From an uncultured Pelagibacteraceae bacterium (GTDB taxonomy: Bacteria > Pseudomonadota > Alphaproteobacteria > Pelagibacterales > Pelagibacteraceae): a stretch of DNA of 64,000 bases. The position numbers were made by a program, and so were the translations under genes. The notes under the pieces are model-generated. The model made no database searches and was not told where the DNA came from. It saw only the letters and a program-made list of their open reading frames with translations. Positions 18,651-28,139 of this stretch are shown here, piece by piece. Numbering within the stretch: the stretch's first letter is position 1; each line of letters starts with the position of its first letter. The stretch covers positions 122,375 through 186,374 of the forward strand of contig CACCRN010000001.1 of NCBI GenBank assembly GCA_902548405.1, given 5' to 3'.

Positions 18651-18805
18651 ACGGGAGAGATCACAAACTTTGTGACACCGAAGGAGCAACCGCCCAGGAA
18701 ACTCTCAGGTAAAAGGACCGTATTATATTAACTCTGGAAAGAGATTGAGTTCTCGCCGAAGGAGTAAAACTCTCAGGCAAAAATACAGATGGGTACGACA
18801 GAGTT
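18651..18805 (+). promoter_or_regulatory. Tandem glycine riboswitch upstream of gcvT
   Basis: Two glycine aptamers in series. Aptamer 1 (about 18651-18720) has GGGAGAG, CCGAAGGAGCAA (18678-18689) and ACTCTCAGGTAAAAGGAC (18701-18718). Aptamer 2 (about 18730-18805) repeats GCCGAAGGAGTAAAACTCTCAGGCAAAAA. Its P1 stem is formed by AACTCTG (18730-18736) and CAGAGTT (18799-18805). The gcvT ATG comes only 3 bases after the P1 stem, so there is no separate downstream expression platform or terminator. Control is therefore probably by access of the ribosome to the start region. Glycine riboswitches in SAR11 are known from published work. Confidence 0.92.
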
Positions 18806-18808
18806 AGT

Positions 18809-19909
18809 ATGGGGAAAAAAACATCATTAAACAAACTTCATCAAGATAACCACGCTAAATTTGTAGAATTTGCTGGATATGAAATGCCCATACAATACAG
18901 CAAAGGAATTGTTGAAGAGCATAAATTCACAAGATCAAATGCAGGTATTTTTGATGTGTCTCATATGGGTCAGTTATTTATTCATGGTGGAGAAGATTTG
19001 ACTGCTGATCTTGAAAAAATTTTTCCACTTGATTTAAAAAATTTGAAACAAAACTCTTCTAAATATAGTTTTTTAATGAATGATAGTGCTGGAATTCATG
19101 ACGATTTGATAATCACTAAAATTGAGAAAGGATATTTAATTATTTTAAACGCAGCATGCAAAGATAATGATTTTAAAATTTTATCAGATTTACTGAACAG
19201 TAAATATGAAATGGTTCTTGATGATCAAAGAGCATTAATTGCAATTCAAGGTCCAAAGTCAGTTGAGATTTTAAACAATACAATAGAGGGTGTTGAAAAA
19301 CTTAATTTTATGACAGGGAACTGGTTTGATTATAAAGATCAGAAAGTTTTTGTAACAAGATCTGGTTACACAGGAGAGGATGGTTTTGAAGTATCTATTA
19401 ATAACGATTTAGCTGAAGGATTTACTCAGAATTTGATGGAAAAAGGAGCACAACTTATAGGACTTGGGGCAAGAGATACCTTGAGATTAGAGGCTGGATT
19501 GTGCTTATATGGACATGAACTTGATACTGAAAAAACACCTATTGAAGCAAACTTAAAGTGGGCGATTTCTAAAGAGAGAATTTCAAATGGTGGATATGTA
19601 GGTTCAGATAAAATTATGAAAGAAATACAAGAAGGTACCTCTAAAATTAGAATTGGGATTAAGCCAGAAGGAAGATTGATTGCTAGAGAAAAAACTAAAA
19701 TCTTTGATGATTCAGAAAAACTTATTGGCGAGGTTACCAGCGGAACTTTTGGCCCAAGTGTAAATGGTCCAATAGCAATGGGCTACATAGATAAAGAGTT
19801 TTCCAAAGTTGATACAAAAGTTTTACTAGAAGTAAGAGGAAAAAAACATCCTGCAAGTGTTTGTGGGTTACCATTTTATAAAAAAAGTTACGTGAAAGGA
19901 GCAAACTAA
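18809..19909 (+). CDS. gcvT: Glycine cleavage system T protein (aminomethyltransferase)
   Basis: Releases ammonia and passes the methylene carbon of glycine from H-protein lipoamide to tetrahydrofolate. The 366-residue protein starts with [21 protein letters not shown] and has the family blocks [44 protein letters not shown] and [18 protein letters not shown]. The ATG follows the riboswitch P1 stem directly. The N-terminus aligns well with the family, so a later start is unlikely. It overlaps gcvH by one base. Confidence 0.97.
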   Translation: MGKKTSLNKLHQDNHAKFVEFAGYEMPIQYSKGIVEEHKFTRSNAGIFDVSHMGQLFIHGGEDLTADLEKIFPLDLKNLKQNSSKYSFLMNDSAGIHDDLIITKIEKGYLIILNAACKDNDFKILSDLLNSKYEMVLDDQRALIAIQGPKSVEILNNTIEGVEKLNFMTGNWFDYKDQKVFVTRSGYTGEDGFEVSINNDLAEGFTQNLMEKGAQLIGLGARDTLRLEAGLCLYGHELDTEKTPIEANLKWAISKERISNGGYVGSDKIMKEIQEGTSKIRIGIKPEGRLIAREKTKIFDDSEKLIGEVTSGTFGPSVNGPIAMGYIDKEFSKVDTKVLLEVRGKKHPASVCGLPFYKKSYVKGAN

Positions 19910-20289
19910 TGAGTGAAGTTAAATTTTCAAAAGAGCATGAGTGGATTACAGTAGAGGGCGATGTTGCCACCATTGGAATTACAAAACACGCAACTGAAAT
20001 GTTGGGAGATATTGTTTTTGCTGAGTTACCTGAAAAAGGTTCAAGCGTTGAAAAAGATGGTACAGCAGGAGTAGTTGAGTCTACTAAAGCTGCAAGTGAT
20101 GTTTATACTCCAGTAAGTGGTGAAGTTGTAGATACCAACCAAGCTATAGTAGATGATCCTGCAAAGATCAATGAAGACCCTGAAGGATCAGCTTGGTTTT
20201 TTAAACTTAAATTGAAAGATAGTTCAGAAATGGATAGCTTAATGAACAAAGAAGAATACGATAAATTTGCAAAGGAGAGTGCTAGCTAA
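19909..20289 (+). CDS. gcvH: Glycine cleavage system H protein (lipoyl carrier)
   Basis: A 126-residue lipoyl-carrier protein that shuttles the aminomethyl group between P and T proteins. The lipoylation lysine lies in [20 protein letters not shown] (Lys64), and the N-terminus [20 protein letters not shown] is typical. It is preceded by a fair AAGGAG Shine-Dalgarno (19896-19901). It overlaps both gcvT and gcvP by one base. Confidence 0.97.
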   Translation: MSEVKFSKEHEWITVEGDVATIGITKHATEMLGDIVFAELPEKGSSVEKDGTAGVVESTKAASDVYTPVSGEVVDTNQAIVDDPAKINEDPEGSAWFFKLKLKDSSEMDSLMNKEEYDKFAKESAS

Positions 20290-23159
20290 TGTTACATAAC
20301 TCACAAAAAGACTTTTTAAAAAGACACATTGGACCTTCAGAAGAAGATCAAAATAAAATGCTGAAGGAGCTTAATTATAATTCATTAGATGATTTAATAA
20401 AAAGTACAGTTCCAGAAAAGATACAATTGAAAGATGGATTAAATATAGGAGAGTCTAATTCTGAGTATGAAGCTTTAAGAAAATTGAAAGCAATTTCAAA
20501 AAAAAATCAAATTTATTCTAATTTTATTGGCATGGGTTACTATGGAACTTACACTCCGTATGTAATTTTAAGAAATATTCTAGAAAATCCAGGTTGGTAT
20601 ACATCATATACGCCTTATCAGCCTGAAGTAGCACAAGGAAGACTAGAAATGCTTCTAAACTTCCAACAAATGATTGTTGATTTCACAGGTATGGATATTG
20701 CAAACGCATCTTTGCTTGATGAAGGAACAGCAGCTGCAGAAGCTATGGGATTAAGTCATAGGTTAAATAAAAAGGATAGTAATTTAGTTTTTGTATCAGA
20801 AAATTGTCATCCACAAACAATTGATGTAATTCAAACAAGAGCAGAGCCAATGGGATTAAAAGTACTTGTTGGTAATGAAGATAAAGTATTGGATCAACTT
20901 AAAGAGGATTTAGTTTGTGGAATTCTTCAATACCCTGGAACTTTAGGAGACATCAAAGATCCGAGTGAAGCTATCAGCAAAATCCATAAAAAAAATGGAA
21001 AAGCTGTACTAGTTTCTGATTTATTAGCTTTAGCGCTACTTAAAACACCAAGAGAATTAGGCGCTGATATTGCAGTAGGAAGCTCTCAAAGATTTGGAAT
21101 TCCAATGGGTTATGGTGGACCTCATGCAGCTTTCTTTGCAACTAAAGACGAGTTTAAAAGGTCTATGCCAGGAAGAATTATTGGTGTGTCTGTTGATAGA
21201 CATGGAAACAAAGCTTACAGATTATCTCTTCAAACAAGAGAACAACACATTAGAAGAGATAAAGCGACAAGTAACATTTGTACTGCTCAAGCATTGTTAG
21301 CAATTGTTTCAGCGGCATATGCAATTTACCACGGACCAGATGGAATAAAAACTATTGCAGAACGAGTTTCTCAATTAGCTAAAAATTTTGCAGATAAATT
21401 AAAACAATCTGGATATGAAATTTATTCAGATCATTTCTTTGATACAGTTACAATTGTAACAAAAGATAAAACTGATCAGATCTATAAAAATGCTTTAGAT
21501 CAAAAAGTAAACATTAGAAGAGTAAATTCTGAAATGTTAGCAGTTTCTTTTGATGAAAAGAAAAACGTTTATAGAGTAAATCAATTGTTGAAAATTTTTA
21601 ATGCAGCCGAGTCTATTAAAAAAGAAGATCCAACAGTAAGTTTACCTAATTTACCAAAAAATTTACTGAGAACCTCTAAATACTTAGAACATCCTGTTTT
21701 TAACTCATATCATTCAGAAACAGAGATGCTTAGATATTTAAAAAAATTAGAAGATAAAGATATAGCTCTTAACAGAACTATGATTGCACTTGGTTCATGT
21801 ACTATGAAATTAAATGCTACTGCAGAAATGATTCCTATTTCATGGAGAGAGTTGGCTGAACCTCATCCGTTTGTACCAGTAGAACAGATGGAAGGGTACA
21901 GAGCTTTATTTACTGATCTTAAAAATTGGCTAAGATCAATTACTGGTTTTAGTGGTGTTTCACTTCAACCAAATGCAGGTGCTCAAGGAGAATATGCAGG
22001 CTTAATGGTAATTAGAAAATATCATTTAGATAGAGGAGAAGAAAACAGGAATATATGTTTAATTCCAAGCTCAGCACATGGAACAAATCCTGCTAGCGCA
22101 CAAATGGTTGGAATGAAAGTTGTAGTTGTTGATTGTGATAAAGAAGGAAATGTTGATTTTGAAGATTTGAAGAAAAAAGCAGAAGCACATTCTGAAAATC
22201 TTGGAGCATTAATGGTTACATATCCGTCTACCCACGGTGTATTTGAAGAAAAAATTACAGACATTTGTGAACTGATACATAAACATGGTGGTCAAGTTTA
22301 TATGGATGGTGCAAATTTAAATGCACTTGTTGGAATAGCAAGACCTGGAAATTTTGGTCCAGATGTTTGTCATATAAACTTACACAAAACATTCTGCATT
22401 CCACATGGTGGTGGAGGACCAGGAATGGGACCAATTGCATGTAAAAGACATTTGCAAGTTTATTTACCTAATCATCCAGTTGTTAAAGATTGTGGACCTG
22501 CTACAGGAATAGGAGCAGTTTCAGCAGCCCCTTGGGGAAGCTCAAGTATTTTATCAATATCTTGGATGTATATTAAAATGATGGGTTCTGAAGGTTTAAA
22601 ACTAGCTACACAAGTCGCCATTTTAAATGCAAATTATATAGCTCATAGACTTAAAGATCATTTCCCAATTTTGTACAAAGGCTCAAATGGAAATGTTGCT
22701 CATGAATGTATTATTGATATTCGATCAATTAAGAGTGAGACAGGTATTACAGAGGAAGATATTGCTAAAAGATTGATCGATTATGGTTTCCATGCACCTA
22801 CAATGTCTTGGCCAGTTGCAGGAACTATGATGATAGAGCCAACAGAGAGTGAGAGTTTATCTGAGCTTGATAGATTTTGTGATACTTTAATTAATATCAA
22901 ATCTGAAATAGATAAGATCAATTCTGGTGAGTTTGATAAAGTAGACAATCCTATTAAGAACGCTCCTCATACAGATATAGAGCTTGCATCAGATGAATGG
23001 GATCATAAATATTCAAGAGAGCAAGCTGCTTATGCTGCTAAGTTCTTGAAAACAAATAAATTTTGGCCACCAGTTGCAAGAGTGGACAATGTTTATGGAG
23101 ATAAGAATATCTTTTGTACTTGTCCAAGTATGGATGAGTTTAAAGAAGACGCGGCATAA
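20289..23159 (+). CDS. gcvP: Glycine dehydrogenase (decarboxylating), P protein
   Basis: Decarboxylates glycine using pyridoxal phosphate and loads the remainder on H protein. It is a single 956-residue chain, as in E. coli, not the split P1/P2 form. Landmarks are FIGMGYYGTYTP and the N-terminal LLDEGTAAAEAM. In the C-terminal half, LGSCTMKLN and the PLP lysine in HINLHKTFCIPHGGGGPGMGPI are seen. Last gene of the riboswitch-controlled operon. It ends 6 bases before the next cluster, so read-through into the amine-oxidase gene is possible. Confidence 0.97.
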   Translation: MLHNSQKDFLKRHIGPSEEDQNKMLKELNYNSLDDLIKSTVPEKIQLKDGLNIGESNSEYEALRKLKAISKKNQIYSNFIGMGYYGTYTPYVILRNILENPGWYTSYTPYQPEVAQGRLEMLLNFQQMIVDFTGMDIANASLLDEGTAAAEAMGLSHRLNKKDSNLVFVSENCHPQTIDVIQTRAEPMGLKVLVGNEDKVLDQLKEDLVCGILQYPGTLGDIKDPSEAISKIHKKNGKAVLVSDLLALALLKTPRELGADIAVGSSQRFGIPMGYGGPHAAFFATKDEFKRSMPGRIIGVSVDRHGNKAYRLSLQTREQHIRRDKATSNICTAQALLAIVSAAYAIYHGPDGIKTIAERVSQLAKNFADKLKQSGYEIYSDHFFDTVTIVTKDKTDQIYKNALDQKVNIRRVNSEMLAVSFDEKKNVYRVNQLLKIFNAAESIKKEDPTVSLPNLPKNLLRTSKYLEHPVFNSYHSETEMLRYLKKLEDKDIALNRTMIALGSCTMKLNATAEMIPISWRELAEPHPFVPVEQMEGYRALFTDLKNWLRSITGFSGVSLQPNAGAQGEYAGLMVIRKYHLDRGEENRNICLIPSSAHGTNPASAQMVGMKVVVVDCDKEGNVDFEDLKKKAEAHSENLGALMVTYPSTHGVFEEKITDICELIHKHGGQVYMDGANLNALVGIARPGNFGPDVCHINLHKTFCIPHGGGGPGMGPIACKRHLQVYLPNHPVVKDCGPATGIGAVSAAPWGSSSILSISWMYIKMMGSEGLKLATQVAILNANYIAHRLKDHFPILYKGSNGNVAHECIIDIRSIKSETGITEEDIAKRLIDYGFHAPTMSWPVAGTMMIEPTESESLSELDRFCDTLINIKSEIDKINSGEFDKVDNPIKNAPHTDIELASDEWDHKYSREQAAYAAKFLKTNKFWPPVARVDNVYGDKNIFCTCPSMDEFKEDAA

Positions 23160-23165
23160 TCATTA

Positions 23166-24404
23166 ATGAAAATTGCTGTAGTTGGTTCTGGGATATCAGG
23201 CTTAAGTGCTGCATATTATTTATCAAAAAAACATCATGTAGATCTTTTTGAGAAAGAAGATCATTTTGGTGGTCATTCTCACACAATAGATTTAGTTTTT
23301 GATGAAAAGAAAGTATCTGTAGATATTGGTTTTATTGTATTTAATTTTCAAACCTATCCAAATTTAATTAATTTCTTTAAAGAAAATGATATTCAGATTG
23401 AAAAAAGTGACATGTCTTTTTCGGTTTCTGTAGAAAATACAAACTTTGAATATTGTGGAAAAGGTTTGAATGGAATTTTTTCTAACAGATCTAATTTGTT
23501 TAATCCTAATTTTTTAAAAATGTTTTTTGATATCATTAAATTTTATAAAAATAGCGATCAAATAAATGTTACAGATCAAAAACTTACTTTAGGTGAATAT
23601 TTAGAAAATAATAAACTATCAAAAACATTTATTGATTACCATATCATCCCAATGGTATCTGCAATCTGGTCTATGCCACCTTATGAAGCTAGCAAGATGC
23701 CAATAACATTCTTTTTAAAATTTTTTCAAAATCACGGGCTCTTTAAATTAAAAAATAGACCTCAGTGGTATACCGTAACCAATAGAAGTAGAACTTATGT
23801 GAATAAAGTAATTTCAAAGATAAGTGGTGAATACTATAAAAATTATAAAATTAAAAAAATTATAAGAAAATCAAAAGGGTTAGATTTATATTACGGTGGT
23901 GAAAGTGAATTTTTTGATTACGATAAGGTTATAATAGCAGCTCACGCTGATGAAGCTTTGAAGTTGATTGATAATCCTACTGAAGAAGAGACAAAAATTT
24001 TATCTAATTTTAGTTATAAGGAAAATATTGCATATATTCATACAGACAAAAGAGCGATGCCAAAAAATAAAAAGGCATGGTCCTCTTGGAATTCATCAAT
24101 CAATGACAAAGATTTAGAAAAAAATTCTATTACTTATTGGTTAAACCTTTTGCAAAACCTTAAATGCGATCAGGACCTTTTTTTAACTCTTAATCCATAT
24201 TTTGAAATTGATGAGAGTAAAATACTTAAAATAGTTAAATTTACTCATCCTTATTACGATCAACAAGCGTTAGATGCTCAATCTGAACTGTCTAGTTTAC
24301 AAAATAAAAAAGATTTACTTTTTTGCGGGAGTTATTTTGGTTACGGTTTTCATGAAGATGGAATAAAATCATCTATTGAAATGCTAAAATACCTAAATGA
24401 CTAA
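23166..24404 (+). CDS. FAD-dependent amine-oxidase-family protein
   Basis: A 412-residue flavoprotein with an N-terminal dinucleotide site VVGSGISGLSAAYYLSKK and FGGHSHTIDL, as in NAD(P)-binding Rossmann amine oxidases. The C-terminal FAD block is LFCGSYFGYGFHEDGIKSS. In many Proteobacteria this family (COG2907) precedes DUF1365 and a cyclopropane-type methyltransferase, just as here. The exact reaction is not known. A role in modifying unsaturated fatty acyl chains is suggested by context. Overlaps DUF1365 by 8 bases. Confidence 0.85.
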   Translation: MKIAVVGSGISGLSAAYYLSKKHHVDLFEKEDHFGGHSHTIDLVFDEKKVSVDIGFIVFNFQTYPNLINFFKENDIQIEKSDMSFSVSVENTNFEYCGKGLNGIFSNRSNLFNPNFLKMFFDIIKFYKNSDQINVTDQKLTLGEYLENNKLSKTFIDYHIIPMVSAIWSMPPYEASKMPITFFLKFFQNHGLFKLKNRPQWYTVTNRSRTYVNKVISKISGEYYKNYKIKKIIRKSKGLDLYYGGESEFFDYDKVIIAAHADEALKLIDNPTEEETKILSNFSYKENIAYIHTDKRAMPKNKKAWSSWNSSINDKDLEKNSITYWLNLLQNLKCDQDLFLTLNPYFEIDESKILKIVKFTHPYYDQQALDAQSELSSLQNKKDLLFCGSYFGYGFHEDGIKSSIEMLKYLND

Positions 24405-25161
24405 CTCATGTATATATAACGGAAAAGTAATCCATAAACGTTTTAAACCTAAAGAACACTATTTTAAGTATAGTGTTTTCTCACTTTTAATTGATTTATC
24501 TGAGTTAAGAAAAATAGATCAAGAGATTAGCTTCTTTTCATTGAATAAATTCAATTTAATCAGTTTTCATGAAAAGGATCATGGTGAACGCGACGGATCT
24601 TCTCTTGATGAGTGGGTAAAGAAAAATTTAGAACAAAATAAAATAGAGACTGTAGATATTAAAATTAAGCTTCTCTGTTATCCAAGGATTTTTGGATATG
24701 TGTTTAATCCTCTAAGTATCTTTTTTGTTTATAAACAAAATGACAAATTAATATCTATATTATATGAGGTGAAAAATACATTTGGTGAGCAACATACTTA
24801 TGTTTTTAGAGTAGATAGTGAAAATAAATTAATTCAGAATAATTGTTCTAAAAAATTTCATGTTTCACCTTTTATAGGAATGAATTGTAAGTATTTCTTT
24901 AGAATTCTTAATCCAGATGAAAAACTTTCTGTAATCATTGATCAATACGATCAAGAAGGAAAAATTTTATTTGCATCTCAAGATGGAAAAAGAACAAACT
25001 TAAATAGCAGTCAATTATTAAAATCATATTTAAAGCACCCTCTGATGACTATAAAAATAATATCAGCAATCCATTTTGAGGCCTTTAAATTATGGATGAA
25101 AGGAATTAAGATTATTAAAAAAAAAATAAAAATAAGAAACAATTTAACGGTTGAAAATTAA
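24397..25161 (+). CDS. DUF1365 family protein
   Basis: A 254-residue protein that matches DUF1365 in layout. It opens with CIYNGKVIHKRFKPKEHYFKY, then has LLCYPRIFGYVFNPLSIFFVY, YEVKNTFGEQHTYVF and KKFHVSPFIGMNC. No enzyme activity is established. It is always seen between the amine-oxidase and Cfa-like genes in such clusters, pointing to lipid modification. It overlaps the amine-oxidase gene by 8 bases and cfa by 1. Confidence 0.88.
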   Translation: MTNSCIYNGKVIHKRFKPKEHYFKYSVFSLLIDLSELRKIDQEISFFSLNKFNLISFHEKDHGERDGSSLDEWVKKNLEQNKIETVDIKIKLLCYPRIFGYVFNPLSIFFVYKQNDKLISILYEVKNTFGEQHTYVFRVDSENKLIQNNCSKKFHVSPFIGMNCKYFFRILNPDEKLSVIIDQYDQEGKILFASQDGKRTNLNSSQLLKSYLKHPLMTIKIISAIHFEAFKLWMKGIKIIKKKIKIRNNLTVEN

Positions 25162-26339
25162 TGTTATTAAATAGAGCTGCAGATAAATTGGTTTTTAAAT
25201 TTTTAAGTAAAATTAAAAATGGATACCTTGAAATAACTACCTATGAAGGTGAGATATTAAAGTTTGGTAACTCCGATCAATCTTTAAAGGCAAATATTAA
25301 GATAAAAAAACCAAATTTTAATTATAATTTAATTAGAGGTGGAAGCATTGGTTTTGCTGAAAGTTATATGAGAGGTGAATTTGAAACTGATAATCTTTCA
25401 GATCTAATTGAGTTAACAGCAAGAAATATTCAAGTGATATATAAATTCTCTGGTTTGCTTGATCTGCCTGTAATCAATTTTATTAAAAATAAAATAATCA
25501 AAAATACAAAAAGTCGAAGTAAGGAAAATATTGCAAAACATTATGATCTTGGAAATGATTTTTTTTCATTGTGGCTAGATGATACTTTAACTTATTCAAG
25601 TGCAATCTTTGATGACAGTTCAAAAAATTTAAGTGTTGCGCAAAATAATAAATACCAAAAATTAATTGATCTAATCAAACCTAGTTCTGGTGACAAAGTA
25701 TTAGAGATTGGGTGTGGATGGGGTGGCTTTGCAGAATATTTAGGTAAGAAATATGATGTAAAGTTAGACTGTATTACTATTTCCAAAAAACAATTCGAAT
25801 ACGCAAAAGAAAGAATTCATAAATGTGGACTAAATGAAAAAGTAAATATTGAGATAAAAGATTACCGTGATCTTCAAGGAAAATATAATTCGATAGCCTC
25901 AATTGAAATGATCGAAGCAGTTGGGCAAAATTATTTAGAGAGTTATTTTAAAACAATAAAGGACAATTTATCAAATGGGGGAAAGGCTGCAATTCAAGCA
26001 ATAACCATTGATGATAGTTTATTTGATAGATACAAAAATAAACAAGATTTTATTCAAAAATACATTTTCCCAGGAGGATTTCTTCCTAACAAAAATATCA
26101 TTAATAGATACGTTTCAGATAATGGCTTAACAATCAATTCATACATTTCGTATGCAGATCACTATGCAGAAACGTTAGCTATCTGGAGAGAAGAGTTTTT
26201 GAGAAAATGGGATCAAATTAAAAATCAAGGATTTGATCTGACCTTTAAAAGAATGTGGGAATTTTACCTATCTTATTGTGAAGCTGGATTTAAATCTAAA
26301 AATATTGATTTGATTCAATTTTCAATGCAGAATAAATAA
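25161..26339 (+). CDS. cfa: Cyclopropane-fatty-acyl-phospholipid synthase family methyltransferase
   Basis: A SAM-dependent methyltransferase acting on double bonds of phospholipid acyl chains. The 392-residue chain has KHYDLGNDFFSLWLDDTLTYSSA, the SAM site VLEIGCGWGGFAEYLG, SIEMIEAVG and the C-terminal YCEAGFKSKNIDLIQF. Members of this family in amine-oxidase/DUF1365 clusters may make cyclopropane, methylated or furan-precursor fatty acids rather than plain cyclopropanes. Which product is made cannot be decided from sequence. Confidence 0.9.
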   Translation: MLLNRAADKLVFKFLSKIKNGYLEITTYEGEILKFGNSDQSLKANIKIKKPNFNYNLIRGGSIGFAESYMRGEFETDNLSDLIELTARNIQVIYKFSGLLDLPVINFIKNKIIKNTKSRSKENIAKHYDLGNDFFSLWLDDTLTYSSAIFDDSSKNLSVAQNNKYQKLIDLIKPSSGDKVLEIGCGWGGFAEYLGKKYDVKLDCITISKKQFEYAKERIHKCGLNEKVNIEIKDYRDLQGKYNSIASIEMIEAVGQNYLESYFKTIKDNLSNGGKAAIQAITIDDSLFDRYKNKQDFIQKYIFPGGFLPNKNIINRYVSDNGLTINSYISYADHYAETLAIWREEFLRKWDQIKNQGFDLTFKRMWEFYLSYCEAGFKSKNIDLIQFSMQNK

Positions 26340-26349
26340 CAGCAATAAT

Positions 26350-26889
26350 ATGAAAATAATTAAATCAATTTCGTTGATAATTTTGGCATTCTTAATTACA
26401 AGTTGCTCAAATAATAGTGCCATGAAACCAGAAGATTTTAAAAATAAAGAACCTAGATTAATTATTGAAGAATACCTATCAGGAAACGTCAAAGCTTGGG
26501 GTGTTTTACAAAATCGATCAGGAAAAGTTACAAGACAATTCTCAGCTGATTTAGACGGAACATGGGATGGTAAACAATTAATTTTAAAAGAAAAATTTAA
26601 TTGGGACGACGGTGAAGTTCAAGATCGAGAGTGGACAATTACTAAAATAGATGAACATAATTATGAAGGTACAGCAGGGGATGTTGTTGGAAAAGCAATA
26701 GGATATTCTTACGGACCTGCATTTAAATTTGAGTATGTTTTATTAGTTCCGGTTAAAGGAAAAGAATTAAAAATTACTTTTGATGATTGGATCTTTAAGC
26801 AAGATGAAAGAGTTGCAATCAACAGAGCTACAATGACTAAGTTTGGATTTAAGGTAGCAGAGCTAACGGTTGTATTCGTTAAAGATTAA
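26350..26889 (+). CDS. DUF3833 lipoprotein
   Basis: A 179-residue predicted lipoprotein: signal residues 1-18 with lipobox LITSC (Cys19). The mature part matches DUF3833 with blocks NGNVKAWGVLQNRSGKVTRQF-like, GTWDGKQLILKEKFNWDDGE and GKAIGYSYGPAF. It may be a lipid-binding outer-membrane-anchored protein. The stop directly abuts the stop of the convergent SDR gene. Confidence 0.85.
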   Translation: MKIIKSISLIILAFLITSCSNNSAMKPEDFKNKEPRLIIEEYLSGNVKAWGVLQNRSGKVTRQFSADLDGTWDGKQLILKEKFNWDDGEVQDREWTITKIDEHNYEGTAGDVVGKAIGYSYGPAFKFEYVLLVPVKGKELKITFDDWIFKQDERVAINRATMTKFGFKVAELTVVFVKD

Positions 26890-27648
26890 TTATTTCTTTT
26901 GATGCTTAGTCATCTTTCCTACTAATTTAAAATAAAGTTTACTTGGAAGAAAACTAAAGAACTTTAAAGTTAAAGTAAGTGCTTTTGGAAAATGTATTTC
27001 AAAAACATTTTTATTAATCAAGCCATCATAAATTTGATCAGCAGCAAATTCAGGTGTTTTCAAAAATGGCATTTTAAAATCATTTTTATCAGTCATAGGT
27101 GTTTTAATAAAACCAGGAGAAACTAAACAAACGCGAACATTATACCTTTTAAAATCAAAATATAAACTTTCTGCTAAATTGTTTAGTGCGGATTTCGATG
27201 GTCCATAACCAGTTGAATTAGGTAATCCTCTATAACCAGCAATTGACGAAACTATTGTAATTATACCATTTTTTCTCTCTCTATAATATTGTTCAACTGC
27301 TTTAATCGAGTTCACTGTTCCAAAAAAATTTACTTTAAAGACATCTTCCATTTGCTCAACATCAATTTCTTTTTCTTTTTTTGGATTCCATGTACCAGTT
27401 GAAAAAAAGCATATATCAATATTATCAAACTTAGTTTTAATCTGATTGAAAACTTCTATACATTTTATTTTATCAGTAACATCTAAAGGAAACGATGAAA
27501 TATTTTCATAATTATTTGACAGTTCATCTAAGAGCTCAACTCTTCTAGCAGATACAGCCACATTCCATCCTTTGTTTGCAAATTTAATTGCCAAGGCTCT
27601 ACCAATTCCTGTACTGCCGCCAGTTATCCAAATAGTTTTTTTGTTCAT
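26890..27648 (-). CDS. Short-chain dehydrogenase/reductase
   Basis: A 252-residue SDR with cofactor motif TGGSTGIGRALA (residues 8-19) and catalytic set Ser (IVSSIAGYRG), Tyr-x3-Lys in YGPSKSAL. The family occurs with the Cfa/amine-oxidase/DUF3833 group in other Proteobacteria, suggesting it reduces or oxidises a modified fatty acyl product. The C-terminus carries a basic amphipathic stretch (ALTLTLKFFSFLPSKLYFKL) that could touch the membrane. Divergent from tspO by about 21 bases. Confidence 0.87.
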   Translation of the reverse strand: MNKKTIWITGGSTGIGRALAIKFANKGWNVAVSARRVELLDELSNNYENISSFPLDVTDKIKCIEVFNQIKTKFDNIDICFFSTGTWNPKKEKEIDVEQMEDVFKVNFFGTVNSIKAVEQYYRERKNGIITIVSSIAGYRGLPNSTGYGPSKSALNNLAESLYFDFKRYNVRVCLVSPGFIKTPMTDKNDFKMPFLKTPEFAADQIYDGLINKNVFEIHFPKALTLTLKFFSFLPSKLYFKLVGKMTKHQKK

Positions 27649-27669
27649 TTTTTGTTATGTATAAACATT

Positions 27670-28137
27670 ATGTTAAAAAATAAAATTGTAACATTTATAT
27701 TATTTCTTATCATTACATTTTCAGCTTCATTAATTGGAGGTTTGGCTACAATTACTTTCAAGGAGCCTTGGTATTCTTTATTAAATAAACCTGTTTTTAA
27801 TCCACCAGACTGGGTGTTTGGTCCTGTATGGACAATTTTGTATTTTTTAATGACAATTTCTATTTGGATGTATTGGCATTCCAAATATAAAGAGATGAAT
27901 ACAGTTTATATTTATTTTATTCATTTAGTTTTCAATGCAACTTGGAGTATAGTTTTTTTTGTATTTCACAACATGGTTTTAGCTTTATTAGTATTAGTTG
28001 TGTTAATTGCATTCATTATTAATTTAATCATAAGATATAGACGCGTCACAATGATGAGCTCGTATTTGATGATTCCATATTTACTTTGGTGTTGCTTTGC
28101 TCTAATTTTGAATAGTAGCTTGATAATTTTAAACTAA
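27670..28137 (+). CDS. tspO: TspO/MBR family tryptophan-rich sensory protein
   Basis: A 155-residue five-helix membrane protein. Blocks are SASLIGGLATI, LNKPVFNPPDWVFGPVWTILYFLM and NATWSIVFFVFHNMV, the TspO signature. TspO binds tetrapyrroles and affects light or oxidative stress responses. The start is set at the ATG at 27670; a TTG at 27652 would add six residues. Its position next to the lipid-modification cluster matches light-stress islands elsewhere. Confidence 0.9.
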   Translation: MLKNKIVTFILFLIITFSASLIGGLATITFKEPWYSLLNKPVFNPPDWVFGPVWTILYFLMTISIWMYWHSKYKEMNTVYIYFIHLVFNATWSIVFFVFHNMVLALLVLVVLIAFIINLIIRYRRVTMMSSYLMIPYLLWCCFALILNSSLIILN

Positions 28138-28139
28138 CT

